Source: BJGO01 sp964640655 (lineage in GTDB: Bacteria; Bacteroidota; Bacteroidia; Chitinophagales; UBA10324). From it: 64,000 nt of DNA. How positions within the stretch are numbered: position 1 is the first letter of the stretch; every line of letters begins with the position of its first letter. The notes below the pieces were generated by a model. The model made no database searches. It was not told the origin of the DNA and saw only the letters and a program-made list of their open reading frames with translations. Shown here in pieces: positions 17,241-25,897 of this stretch. Both the position numbers and the translations under genes were made by a program. The stretch is from the NCBI GenBank assembly GCA_964640655.1, contig CAZXFT010000016.1, forward strand, positions 1 to 64,000. Reading direction: 5' to 3'.

Positions 17241-18503
17241 ATGAAACACATCTCCTTACTCATATTTTTTGTGCTTATAAAGGCCACCTATATTTTAGCA
17301 CAAACAACGGCAGTTCATTATCAGGGACAAGTGACTTTATCAAACGGTACTCCAGTAAGTGGAATACCTGTATTGGTTTCAGGTGATGCTGGCATCACAT
17401 TTCAGTCCTCAGGTTTAACGGACGTAAACGGATATTATTCAGGAACATTTAATGTAACTGGTGCTACTTATTTTTTTTCACAAATCATTTCGTGCACGAA
17501 CAATTTTGTAACACACGTTATTCCCTGGAATGGCTTGGATACTACCATTGCCTTTCCGCCGCTTGTCTATTGTAACACCACAAATGATACGTTTACACTT
17601 TGTATTAATGCATATGTTACAGATACGGCTTCCATAAACGATAATTATTATACAGTTTATCTCATACAAAGCATGTCAACTCAAAATGGCGATAGTCTTT
17701 ATTTAGTTGATACGGATACTATTTATACCGGTGAATTTGCTTGCTTCGACAATCTGGTAGGAACATACTATGCCAAGGCGATGATGTTGCAAGGGTCATC
17801 AGATTATGGTAATTACGTTCCAACTTATCAATTGATGTCTTATTTGTGGAATAATGCCACAGCACTAAACAGTAATAGCGTGCAATTCCAGAACATCAAT
17901 ATGCTGCAAGGTGTTAGTACATCTGGGCCTGGCTTTATTGGCGGATTGGTTTCACAGGGTGCCAATAGATTGGAATCTGAAAATGCTGTCGGGGATCCTA
18001 TATCAGATGTAGACATCATTCTTTCCAACGACAATAATCAACCTATGAAGCACGTGAAGACCGACAATAATGGCACATACAGTTTCTCCGATTTAGATTA
18101 TGGCACATACAAGATATGGGCTGATGTATTAAACAAACCTTGTGTCGCTCCAATTGTTGTTACACTTACTCCCGATCAGTTTTCAATTAACAATACTCTA
18201 TTTACTGTTTCTGCCGATGCCGTTTACGGTTCGTTTACCAATAATCAATCTGTTTCAGATAATTTGAACACAGTTGTGTTGTTAGGTAATCCTGTTCACA
18301 ACCAATTACGTTTGTATTCAACTATCAACCTGTCTGAAATTGACATTCAGGTAACGGACATAGTGGGTAAAGAATACTTGAATGCGCATTCTGAATTCAA
18401 CGGAACATTGGATTTGAATGTTGCTGAATGGCCCAAAGGCATATACTCACTTCGCATACAAAGTCAAAGCCAGGTTCAGGTATTCAAATTTGTAAAGCAG
18501 TAA
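17241..18503 (+). CDS. Secreted protein with T9SS sorting tail and Cna-B/SdrD-like domain
   Basis: The 420-residue product has a signal peptide ending ILAQ. An N-terminal carboxypeptidase-regulatory-like domain (HYQGQVTLSNGTPVSGIPVLVSG ... GYYSGTF) is followed by a second such module (ISDVDIILSNDNNQPMKHVKTDNNGTYSFSDLDYGTY). The last 80 residues form a type A T9SS sorting domain (VVLLGNPVHNQLRLYS ... WPKGIYSLRIQ ... VFKFVKQ). It should be exported across both membranes by the T9SS and anchored or released. Ligand is unknown. Confidence 0.85.
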   Translation: MKHISLLIFFVLIKATYILAQTTAVHYQGQVTLSNGTPVSGIPVLVSGDAGITFQSSGLTDVNGYYSGTFNVTGATYFFSQIISCTNNFVTHVIPWNGLDTTIAFPPLVYCNTTNDTFTLCINAYVTDTASINDNYYTVYLIQSMSTQNGDSLYLVDTDTIYTGEFACFDNLVGTYYAKAMMLQGSSDYGNYVPTYQLMSYLWNNATALNSNSVQFQNINMLQGVSTSGPGFIGGLVSQGANRLESENAVGDPISDVDIILSNDNNQPMKHVKTDNNGTYSFSDLDYGTYKIWADVLNKPCVAPIVVTLTPDQFSINNTLFTVSADAVYGSFTNNQSVSDNLNTVVLLGNPVHNQLRLYSTINLSEIDIQVTDIVGKEYLNAHSEFNGTLDLNVAEWPKGIYSLRIQSQSQVQVFKFVKQ

Positions 18504-18532
18504 CATCCATTCAGGAATCATTCTTTTTACAA

Positions 18533-18570
18533 TAAAAAAATCCCCTGCTATGAGCAGAGGATTTTTATAA
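18533..18570. terminator. Bidirectional rho-independent terminator
   Basis: A hairpin with arms AATCCCCTGCT and AGCAGAGGATT (one C-A mismatch) sits between an A-run and a T-run, between two convergent genes. Confidence 0.8.
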
Positions 18571-18585
18571 AAGGAATTACAGAAT

Positions 18586-19596
18586 TTATTTAGGGAAATA
18601 GTAAATTCTTGTCAATACTTTACTGTAATCATAATTTACTTCTCCCGGGTCGGTAGCATACTCCTCAATCACATATTCTTCTACCGAAATTCCTTTATCA
18701 TTAATGTACTTATCCATTGCCGCGTGAGCCTTTTCAGATTGATTGTAAGGGCCATAGTACTCAATGCATAAAGCTTTAGTGTTTGGAATCATAATAACAT
18801 TCAGCCCGGTCCAGTTTCCTTTTTCATTTGCTACTGGAAAAGCCGGTGCAATATCTGCCATCTGAGTGGTCATATCCCAACTGTAAGCAATGCTAACAGG
18901 CGCACCGGTCATTTGTGCCTTGTTTTTACCCAATGCTGCGCCAAGTTCCATATATGTACTAGAGAAAAAACTGGAGTCAACTTGAGAAAATGGAACTTTT
19001 ACGCGCTTTCCAATGTAGGTTGTCGGTGAGAATGGCACCTCTTTTACTTCATAAGCTGGCTTTGCATTTTCTATCACTTCCTTCAGAGACGCAAGACCTT
19101 TTTCATAATCAGGACCCAACATCTTTTCCATATCCATAAAGTACATAAATATACTGTTCACAAAATTGTGTTGCGTATGGAATGTCCAGGTAACGAGTGT
19201 GCCGTCGGTAGTATCTTTCATAATCCATTTTCCGTCTGCTTCACTTTCAAAAGGCTCAAGAAATTTCAAACTGAAAGTAAGATTATCATCAGGTACAACT
19301 TCTGTTAACGTCATTGTACCACTGCCTACATCTTTATTGCCTTTCCAACTGTAGCTATGACCAACTTCTCCGGCATTGCCAGAGTATTCGTACTTACAGG
19401 CAGGATCTAACTTAGCCCAGGGACTCCATTCAATCATACGGGAGTAGTCTGCTAGTACTTTATAAACAGCCGATTTATCTGAATTAATAATAATTCTGCG
19501 ACTCATGTTAAACTCTTTGGGAGCTATTATACCAATGATGCCTAGGAACAGAATAACAATAAGCAGTATGATGCCTATCCATTTTAAAATTTTCAT
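18586..19596 (-). CDS. SRPBCC domain plus GyrI-like effector-binding domain, membrane-anchored
   Basis: The 336-residue product starts with one hydrophobic segment (residues about 5-24, likely an anchor). Residues about 30-175 form an SRPBCC/polyketide-cyclase domain (INSDKSAVYKVLADYSRMIEWSPWAKLDP), and the C-terminal half is a GyrI-like small-molecule-binding domain (NVIMIPNTKALCIEYYGPYNQSEKAHAAM). This fusion is common in Bacteroidota and has no settled function; a ligand-binding or stress role is likely. A promoter-like TTG-N19-TACATTG lies 20 nt upstream. Confidence 0.85.
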   Translation of the reverse strand: MKILKWIGIILLIVILFLGIIGIIAPKEFNMSRRIIINSDKSAVYKVLADYSRMIEWSPWAKLDPACKYEYSGNAGEVGHSYSWKGNKDVGSGTMTLTEVVPDDNLTFSLKFLEPFESEADGKWIMKDTTDGTLVTWTFHTQHNFVNSIFMYFMDMEKMLGPDYEKGLASLKEVIENAKPAYEVKEVPFSPTTYIGKRVKVPFSQVDSSFFSSTYMELGAALGKNKAQMTGAPVSIAYSWDMTTQMADIAPAFPVANEKGNWTGLNVIMIPNTKALCIEYYGPYNQSEKAHAAMDKYINDKGISVEEYVIEEYATDPGEVNYDYSKVLTRIYYFPK

Positions 19597-19616
19597 AAGT
19601 AGGGTGATTTTTTTTG

Positions 19617-19645
19617 CAATGTAATCATTTATATCAATTATTCAA
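19617..19645 (-). promoter_or_regulatory. Predicted promoter of the SRPBCC gene
   Basis: On the minus strand TTG (19643-19645), 19 nt, then TACATTG (19617-19623), one T short of the -7 consensus. Confidence 0.35.
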
Positions 19646-19825
19646 GTATGTGAGAATATTTAAACTTGACGATGCATAAAATTAGCGTTGCAGCACGAAG
19701 TATCGGTTTAATCTGTCAACTTAAAATCTATATTCAGGATCTTATAATTTTCTATTTGTCAATCTAATACAAAACAAGTATATATAAAATATTAAGAGTC
19801 ATTAGCTTTCCAACTCTTTTGTTAC

Positions 19826-21445
19826 TTACAATTTTTTCAGCAGAGATATTTCAAACAGCATTACGCTATCGTCAACTACTACATTTTTCTTCTTGCATTT
19901 TCCATCGTATATGACCTGTACAGTAGTGCTTACCGGCAAGCGATGTGCTTCGTTGTTGATAATAAAATAAACAGGCATTTTAAAATCCTTGTTTTCGCAC
20001 TTCCAGCGTGCTGTCAACTTATTCTTTGAAATGCCATACTCCAATTCAGGAATGTCCTTGTTCATGAGATATTGATTAAAGAAGGCAGTATAGTCTTCAC
20101 CAAAAAATTGATTGGTGTATTGAATAAACAAAGCAGTGGAACATTCTTTAAAGGCAAAATGTGTTTGCAATGATTTCAGCCAAATAAGAAATCGCTTGTC
20201 ATCCTGGATTAGGGCTCTGAAAGTGTGAATAACCCATGCGCCTTTAAAATACATGTCGTTATCGCTTTTTATGCCCTGGTAGTTAACTCCGTAAGGCCCT
20301 ACAACCGGAAACTTGTTCTGTATACGCCAACGCATATTCTTCATATACCTGTTTACTTCTTCAGGCTCTTTGGTACATTCCACATAAAGTGCTTCGGCAT
20401 AGGTACCAAAACCTTCGTGCAGCCACATATCGGCATTGTCTGCTGCTGTGAGTTGATTGCCCCACCATTCGTGAGCCGTTTCGTGCAGTATTATGAAATC
20501 AAAACCAAGTGCAGTGTTCAGATATGCGTTGCCATAACTAATGCAACTCTGATGTTCCATTCCCCAGTAATGTGTTTCAACAAGTTTGTAACCATCTCGA
20601 ACAAAAGGGTAGGGACCGAAATAATTTTCGTAACAACCTAATATCAAAGGTACTTGTTTAAAATGTTGTTTGGCTTTTTCGAGATTGTAACTCAGTACAT
20701 AATATTCCAAAGGAAGTTTAATGCCGCCGGTTATTACAGTATCAGTGAAGTACACATAGTCGGCTATGTTGATTGTTACATTGTAATTGTTGACAGGGTA
20801 TGTAACTCGCCATGTTACATGTTTTTTACTCTGGACTGTTGTTTCCTTTTCTTTTTGTCCATTGCATACGCAGGTGAGTCCTATTGGATGAGTTATTGTG
20901 ATTCGCATACTGTCCGGTTCATCGCTTTGGTGATCTTTGCAAGGCCACCAGCAGGAGGCGCCTGTACCCTGACAGGCTACTCCAATCCAGTCGGATCCCT
21001 GAATATCTTTTTCCCATACAAAACCTCCATCCCAGGGTGGGGTTACTGCACGCTGTGGTTTACCGTCATAATACACCCTGATGGATTTAAATGCTCCGGC
21101 TTTACCATCGAGTTGAATAAATATTGCATTGCCTATACGTCGATAATTCAACAATTTGTTATCGCTAATAATACTGTCAATTTTAAAGTTATTGAATAAA
21201 TCCACTTGTAAAGAATCAAAATCAGTAAGGCAACGAAATGACATATCGTTATAGCCGGCAATGCTTTGCTTACGTGGCATCACTTCGACGTTTAAGTGAT
21301 AGTAATGAACATCGTAACAAGAACGTGCGGTGCTGAGTGTGCCGCGCAAAGTATCGTTGTGTGTGAATTGCGCTTGTGTTGACAATTGAAAAAGCAACAG
21401 AATAGAGAGTATTGTTATGGTAAGTTTTAGGGTGATCTTGTACAT
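19826..21445 (-). CDS. M1-family zinc metallopeptidase
   Basis: The product of about 539 residues has a signal peptide ending LSTQAQ and an M1 aminopeptidase core. Zinc-binding HETAHEWW is at about 321-328 with the third ligand in DMWLHEGFGTYAEAL downstream; the exopeptidase loop reads WGMEHQS (a GAMEN variant). The N-terminal beta domain (CYDVHYYHLNVEVMPRKQSIAGY) is typical. It lacks the long C-terminal helical domain of PepN, as expected for the exported short group. I start at ATG 21445; a TTG at 21460 is in frame but overlaps the likely -7 box. Confidence 0.9.
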   Translation of the reverse strand: MYKITLKLTITILSILLLFQLSTQAQFTHNDTLRGTLSTARSCYDVHYYHLNVEVMPRKQSIAGYNDMSFRCLTDFDSLQVDLFNNFKIDSIISDNKLLNYRRIGNAIFIQLDGKAGAFKSIRVYYDGKPQRAVTPPWDGGFVWEKDIQGSDWIGVACQGTGASCWWPCKDHQSDEPDSMRITITHPIGLTCVCNGQKEKETTVQSKKHVTWRVTYPVNNYNVTINIADYVYFTDTVITGGIKLPLEYYVLSYNLEKAKQHFKQVPLILGCYENYFGPYPFVRDGYKLVETHYWGMEHQSCISYGNAYLNTALGFDFIILHETAHEWWGNQLTAADNADMWLHEGFGTYAEALYVECTKEPEEVNRYMKNMRWRIQNKFPVVGPYGVNYQGIKSDNDMYFKGAWVIHTFRALIQDDKRFLIWLKSLQTHFAFKECSTALFIQYTNQFFGEDYTAFFNQYLMNKDIPELEYGISKNKLTARWKCENKDFKMPVYFIINNEAHRLPVSTTVQVIYDGKCKKKNVVVDDSVMLFEISLLKKL

Positions 21446-21449
21446 CTTG

Positions 21450-21457
21450 TAAAAATA
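21450..21457 (-). promoter_or_regulatory. Predicted -7-like box 4 nt before the M1 peptidase ATG
   Basis: The minus-strand TATTTTTA (TAnnTTTG with final A) is followed by CAAG and then the ATG, implying a leaderless or near-leaderless transcript. Confidence 0.3.
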
Positions 21458-21499
21458 CAATTGGTGGAATTACCTATATTGCCATAATTAGTTAATCGT

Positions 21500-22285
21500 A
21501 TGAAGGAATGTTTAAACTGCGGTTCAAAAGTAGAATCGAAATTCTGTAGCAATTGCGGACAAAAAACAGATGTGACAAGACTTAGTATAAAACACTTTTT
21601 TACACACCACATTCTCCATGGTGTGTTACACGTTGACCGTGGAATATTGTTCACTATCAAGCAAGCATTTGTAAGACCGGGCAAGGCAGCATTGGATTAT
21701 ATAGCAGGTAAGCGCATCAGGTATTATAATGTGTTTTACTTGATTTTGATTACACTCACCTTGAACATTATCATTCTGCATTATCTCGAAGGATTAAGAG
21801 GTTATCGTGCGGTGCAATCGGAAGGTGACGGTGTTAAACTGGATGAGTTTCTGAGTAAATATGTGAAGTACATCATCCTATGTTTTGTGCCATTGTTCTC
21901 GCTCAATGCGCGTTTGTTATTTAATAGAGTGGCATTTAATCTTGCCGAGCATCACATACTTGCCGGAATTGCCTTGTTTTGTGCTACCTTTATAGTAACC
22001 GTGAGCAACTTGCTGGAGTTAATTGTGACTCTGTTATTCAGAGAAGTAAGCAACGGTTCGAGGGGGGCATCACCGAACTGGGTTAGTTTGGCTATAATAT
22101 GTTTAATCTTTTTTTATACGGTGCTCGTATATGTACAGGCTTTGTATAAACACTATACCACCTTGGGTTTCATCTGGCGGATGGCTTCGGTGTATGTATT
22201 GTTTCTGATAGAATTAATTGCGTTGTTAGTTCTTGTTATTCAGATTATTTCGGGTGGAAATTTTGAGGGTACTTACCAGATATAG
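21500..22285 (+). CDS. DUF3667-family membrane protein with zinc ribbon
   Basis: The 261-residue product begins with a zinc-ribbon of two CxxC knuckles (CLNCGSKVESKFCSNCGQK, residues about 4-22), then the conserved FFTHHILHGVLHVDRGILFTIK and the RPGKAALDYIAGKRIRYYNVFY signature of DUF3667. Four or so transmembrane segments follow. The family is widespread in Bacteroidota and has no assigned function. It is divergent from the M1 peptidase, 54 bp apart from its ATG. Confidence 0.85.
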   Translation: MKECLNCGSKVESKFCSNCGQKTDVTRLSIKHFFTHHILHGVLHVDRGILFTIKQAFVRPGKAALDYIAGKRIRYYNVFYLILITLTLNIIILHYLEGLRGYRAVQSEGDGVKLDEFLSKYVKYIILCFVPLFSLNARLLFNRVAFNLAEHHILAGIALFCATFIVTVSNLLELIVTLLFREVSNGSRGASPNWVSLAIICLIFFYTVLVYVQALYKHYTTLGFIWRMASVYVLFLIELIALLVLVIQIISGGNFEGTYQI

Positions 22286-22564
22286 TTATTAAATGCAAGA
22301 GATAAAAATAGTGTTGATGTAATATTTTAAAATTTTGCTGGAAAAGAAGTATACCCAGGTTATCACTTTAATAAAAGACGCAATTAATTAACATACAGCG
22401 AGGTCCTAATTATTACCTAGGTTTTTATATTAACAGTGCAAATACAAGCTATGAATATGATTCATGAAATCAAATTTATGACTCTTAGAGGTGTAATTAG
22501 ATTTATGCTACGAAATCGAATTTTTTGAAGTTTGTATTAATATATAAACTCAATTACAGTACTA

Positions 22565-23548
22565 TCATAACTGATGCTTCTTATTTGCTGCAACACGTTT
22601 AAGATTCCAGGTTACTATTTCGTTGAAGTCATGCTTTCTCTCCTTGCAGTCTGAAAGAGCACATAAAGAGCATGAAAAGCTTTCACATCCATCAGTATGA
22701 ATATAAAACTCAACCGAATTACCGTACTTCTCTCTTACAAGCGATGTGAGAGTGTCAATTTCTTGATGAGCTTCTCGGGTATTAAAATACCAGGGTACGG
22801 TAAGGTGGCAATCAATGTGCAATATGCTGCCATACTTAATAATACGCAGGTTATGGAGGTCTATCCATTTAGCACTGCGATGTTTGTTAAGGTATGAGAT
22901 CATTTCATTCATTAATAAGAAATCCGCTTCGTCCATAATGCCTGCCAGTGAATTCCTGACAATCTGAACTCCTGTGAAAATGATAAAACCTGATAAGATC
23001 AAAGCAACCACACTGTCCAACCAAAGTGCATCTGTTAATAAAATCAGAATCAATCCTATAATAATTCCCAGGGTAGAGTAGGTATCGCTTTGCAAATGTT
23101 TGCCTGCTGCAATTAATGGATAGGAGTGGTTCTTTTGTCCGGTCTTTAATGTATACCTTCCGACAATATAATTAACCACTGCTGAAGCACTAATCAAATA
23201 CAAACCGGTATCAATTTGCCGTACAGTATGACCAATAAAGAAACTCATCACTGCTTTGTAGGCAATCAGCAATCCAGCAGTACATATCAATGTTCCTTCG
23301 ATTGCCGATGATATAAACTCCACTTTACCGTGACCATAAGGATGATTTTCGTCCCGAGGTTTGGCCGAAAGTATCAAACTATACAAGCCCAACGAGGCAG
23401 CAGCAATATTGACTATACTTTCTAATGCATCTGTCAGGATAGAAACTGATGCTGTCAGATACCATGCAGTAATCTTAAAAGAAAAAAGCAAAACTGAAAC
23501 CACGAGGAGCATTTGCTGAACTCGTATATTCTGTCTTGCTGTTTGCAT
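22565..23548 (-). CDS. Cation diffusion facilitator (CDF) transporter with C-terminal Cys cluster
   Basis: The product of about 327 residues exports divalent metal (zinc, iron, manganese or cobalt) across the inner membrane by proton exchange. Membrane helix 2 carries the metal-site Asp in TDALESIVNI, the loop ENHPYGHGKVEF is characteristic, and helix 5 has HLQSDTYSTLG with HxxxD. The cytoplasmic end has a Cys cluster CESFSCSLCALSDCKER. I start at ATG 23548; the longer frame to 23620 would overlap the peroxiredoxin gene upstream. It lies 25 bp behind that gene, in one operon. Confidence 0.87.
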   Translation of the reverse strand: MQTARQNIRVQQMLLVVSVLLFSFKITAWYLTASVSILTDALESIVNIAAASLGLYSLILSAKPRDENHPYGHGKVEFISSAIEGTLICTAGLLIAYKAVMSFFIGHTVRQIDTGLYLISASAVVNYIVGRYTLKTGQKNHSYPLIAAGKHLQSDTYSTLGIIIGLILILLTDALWLDSVVALILSGFIIFTGVQIVRNSLAGIMDEADFLLMNEMISYLNKHRSAKWIDLHNLRIIKYGSILHIDCHLTVPWYFNTREAHQEIDTLTSLVREKYGNSVEFYIHTDGCESFSCSLCALSDCKERKHDFNEIVTWNLKRVAANKKHQL

Positions 23549-23573
23549 GTAACTAAGAAATGTATTTTGATCT

Positions 23574-24119
23574 TTAAAGGGTCGGTTGTCCTTTATGCCA
23601 GTTACAAGGTACATTAACACCTATTTGTAAACCGTCGAGTACGCGTAATACCTCATTAACATTTCTTCCAACACTTAAATCGTTAAGACAAACCCAGCGA
23701 ATGATGCCTTTAGGGTCAGCAATGTAAGTTGCACGATAGGCCACTCGTTCTGCTTGATTAAGTATTCCCAACTCTTCAGCTAATGATTTTGAAGTATCAG
23801 CCAACATTGGAAATTGCAGATGTTTCAAATCAGGATGTTGCATTCTCCATGCAAGATGAACATATTCAGTATCTGTACTGGCACCTACTAATAAGGTGTT
23901 GCGGTTGACAAACTCTTGATGCTGTCTGTTGAATTCAGCTATTTCAGTAGGACATATGAAAGTGAAATCTTTTGGCCACCAGAACATCACCATCCATTTT
24001 CCATCTTTCATTAGTTCTTCTGAATTTAATCTGGCAAACTCTTTACCCATTTCGATGGATACACAGGCTTTTTTGTTAAACGCAGGAAATGCCGATCCCA
24101 CACTGAGTATTCTGTTCAT
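23574..24119 (-). CDS. Peroxiredoxin (AhpC/Prx family)
   Basis: The 181-residue enzyme reduces peroxides using a peroxidatic Cys in FTFICPTEIAEF and a second Cys near the C-terminus in VPCNWHKGQPTL, the 2-Cys arrangement. WWPKDF precedes the active site as in the AhpC group. There is no signal peptide, so it acts in the cytoplasm. The final sequence resembles actinobacterial AhpC, which uses AhpD or other reductants rather than AhpF; the reductant here is unknown. The CDF transporter follows in the same operon, which could link peroxide and metal stress. Confidence 0.88.
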   Translation of the reverse strand: MNRILSVGSAFPAFNKKACVSIEMGKEFARLNSEELMKDGKWMVMFWWPKDFTFICPTEIAEFNRQHQEFVNRNTLLVGASTDTEYVHLAWRMQHPDLKHLQFPMLADTSKSLAEELGILNQAERVAYRATYIADPKGIIRWVCLNDLSVGRNVNEVLRVLDGLQIGVNVPCNWHKGQPTL

Positions 24120-24185
24120 AATATCAATTGATGTGATTCTTTAGAGGATAGCAAATATCTGAAAGCGTGATTGAAAATGTTGGCA

Positions 24186-24220
24186 ATAAAAAAAAGCAAC
24201 TGCCCTTCAAGTTGCTTCAC
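24186..24220 (-). terminator. Rho-independent terminator for the T9SS-tail gene
   Basis: On the minus strand AAGCAACT, an 8-nt loop and AGTTGCTT are followed by a run of T. It lies 28 bp past the stop of the gene at 24248. Confidence 0.8.
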
Positions 24221-24247
24221 ATTAATTTCAAATTGTTAACTAAAACA

Positions 24248-24604
24248 TTATTCAATTTTCAATCGAATGATTTTATACTCGTTTACTTCGTCATCCACTT
24301 TAACAAAGTATAAACCCTTTGGAGTATCACTGTTCAGTAAAACCTGAAAACGAAAATATCCGTTTTCGTCTCCTGTTACCATATGTGAATATATAGCCTG
24401 CCCGATGATGTTCAAGACAGAAATATTGCATGTTCTGTTTGTATTGGTAGTGTAAGCTTCTATATAAAAGTTAGTGGTTGCAGGGTTTGGATAGACATTG
24501 ACTTGTTCTTTATCAATAACTGGAACATTAATCAATGAATGCTGCGCATCTGCACTGAACATTACACTAAAGACTAAGAAGAGTATGTAGAAGTATCTAA
24601 TCAT
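24248..24604 (-). CDS. Small secreted protein that is almost only a T9SS sorting tail
   Basis: The 118-residue product has a signal peptide (about 1-20, ending SADAQ), a 13-residue linker and then a complete type A sorting domain: VNVYPNPATTNFYIEA, ISVLNIIGQAIYSH, DTPKGLYFVKVDD and a final YKIIRLKIE. No cargo domain is present. The frame is intact, flanked by a good terminator and its own upstream gap, so it is probably expressed. It could be a remnant of a larger cargo gene or a decoy or regulator of the T9SS. Confidence 0.75.
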   Translation of the reverse strand: MIRYFYILFLVFSVMFSADAQHSLINVPVIDKEQVNVYPNPATTNFYIEAYTTNTNRTCNISVLNIIGQAIYSHMVTGDENGYFRFQVLLNSDTPKGLYFVKVDDEVNEYKIIRLKIE

Positions 24605-24699
24605 TCTAATATTGATTTTAAAACGCGTTGCTTACCTAAAAAGTTACAATCAGCGTGCCGTTATTTATTTGTTTTTTTCGGTGGAATGTAATAGAAACT

Positions 24700-24726
24700 A
24701 AAAAGCCGCTGAAAAAGCGGCTTTAT
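24700..24726 (-). terminator. Rho-independent terminator for the lipoprotein gene
   Basis: A perfect hairpin with arms AAAGCCGCT and AGCGGCTTT and a 5-nt loop, followed on the minus strand by TTTTT-type sequence, lies 20 bp past the stop of the gene at 24746. Confidence 0.8.
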
Positions 24727-24745
24727 ATAAATCTTTAATGAAGAA

Positions 24746-25687
24746 TTAATAACTGAAAACGGCACTTACCACATTACCACTGCTGTTGGTCCAGGTAACC
24801 TTATAACCATAGGCACAAGCTAAGGTGCTGGGTTCTCCGCTTTGGTTTACACCAAGTGTTAGTTTAAAGTCGTTGTCCACAATTTTATATTCCACTTCTC
24901 CGGATGTAGGACGCCATAATCCGCAATAAGTATCAGAAACCCAAGGAGTATTAAAATTAATGGTGAAGTTGTAGTTATATCGATTAATGCCCCAACTGTC
25001 AACATTAGTCAAACCATTCATTGTGGTATCACCATCGGCAGTGAAGGTGATTTTAGTGCCAGTTGGAGTGTACTTCCAGGTGGTTAATTTGGCAGTATTC
25101 CAGGTAGCCTGAGAGTTGTCGTCGAAAGTAACCTGTATATTGTAAGCACGCTCTCGATACAGAAACTGAGATGTGCCCAATAAAAAGCCTAGCCAGTTAT
25201 TCCCGTTTACATTCTGAAGAGTCTTTACACCATTAAGTTTAACTGATACATTATCCGATAGGCGTGTTACTTTAAAGTCTATGTAAGTAATAGTAAGAAC
25301 AGCATTTATATCAGCCCATTTATTACCATTGGTTAACTGGACTTTGATTTTTCCACCGCGAGTGCGTGAAGGACTGAAACAGGGTGTAACACCGTCGAAG
25401 TTGAAGTATACTATTTTATTGGATAGTTCTGAACTGTCGATGGTGCATCCACATAAAGGACTACTGGCGATACCATCTATACGACCACCCATTGTAGGAA
25501 TATCGTTTAGTGCGTTGTTGATGTCGTTATCAATTTGATCACTTTCGGTTTTAATGGAATTAACATCTTTGTTAAACTGTTGAGTTTCGTCATCAAGTTT
25601 ATTGCTATTACGTTCTCGGTTACACGAAGTGAATGTGCTACCAGAAAATAGTAATGCAATGAATAGAATGATTGCAGAATTTTTCAT
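24746..25687 (-). CDS. Hypothetical lipoprotein, paralogue of the gene at 32147
   Basis: The product of about 313 residues has a lipoprotein signal (SGSTFTSC) then a charged helix (RNSNKLDDETQQFNKDVNSIKTESD). The body is beta-rich and ends VSAVFSY. Segments such as NAVLTITYIDFKVTRLSDNVSVKLNGVKTLQNV align with NNLKITRLSDNKSITLNGIKTITNV in the gene at 32147, as do the DINNALN, WNTAKLTTW, and SGEVEYK regions. I start at ATG 25687; an upstream ATG at 25714 is possible. The family is not one I recognise; function unknown. Confidence 0.72.
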   Translation of the reverse strand: MKNSAIILFIALLFSGSTFTSCNRERNSNKLDDETQQFNKDVNSIKTESDQIDNDINNALNDIPTMGGRIDGIASSPLCGCTIDSSELSNKIVYFNFDGVTPCFSPSRTRGGKIKVQLTNGNKWADINAVLTITYIDFKVTRLSDNVSVKLNGVKTLQNVNGNNWLGFLLGTSQFLYRERAYNIQVTFDDNSQATWNTAKLTTWKYTPTGTKITFTADGDTTMNGLTNVDSWGINRYNYNFTINFNTPWVSDTYCGLWRPTSGEVEYKIVDNDFKLTLGVNQSGEPSTLACAYGYKVTWTNSSGNVVSAVFSY

Positions 25688-25897
25688 AAAAAAGATTTTA
25701 TTATTTGTATTCAAAATTATACCAAAAAGAACCTGCAGTTACAATTGATCATATTTATATAATACAAGCTGATGGAGTGAACAGTATAATATCCTACTAA
25801 ACCGACATTTAACCGATTGGTTCTTCTTATTTTCAAGTTATTCATATTAAGTTTGAACCTTCGAACACTTTCTGTGTTACAAATTGAAATAAAGATT

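Noticed and set aside
20225..21199. Two long plus-strand frames inside the M1 peptidase gene
   Set aside because: The minus-strand gene carries the HETAH zinc motif and signal peptide; the plus frames have cysteine- and aromatic-rich sequence typical of antisense shadows.
22286..22564. Gap between DUF3667 and the CDF transporter as a site for an RNA gene
   Set aside because: I found no tRNA-like fold or terminator-like hairpin; it appears to be AT-rich spacer.
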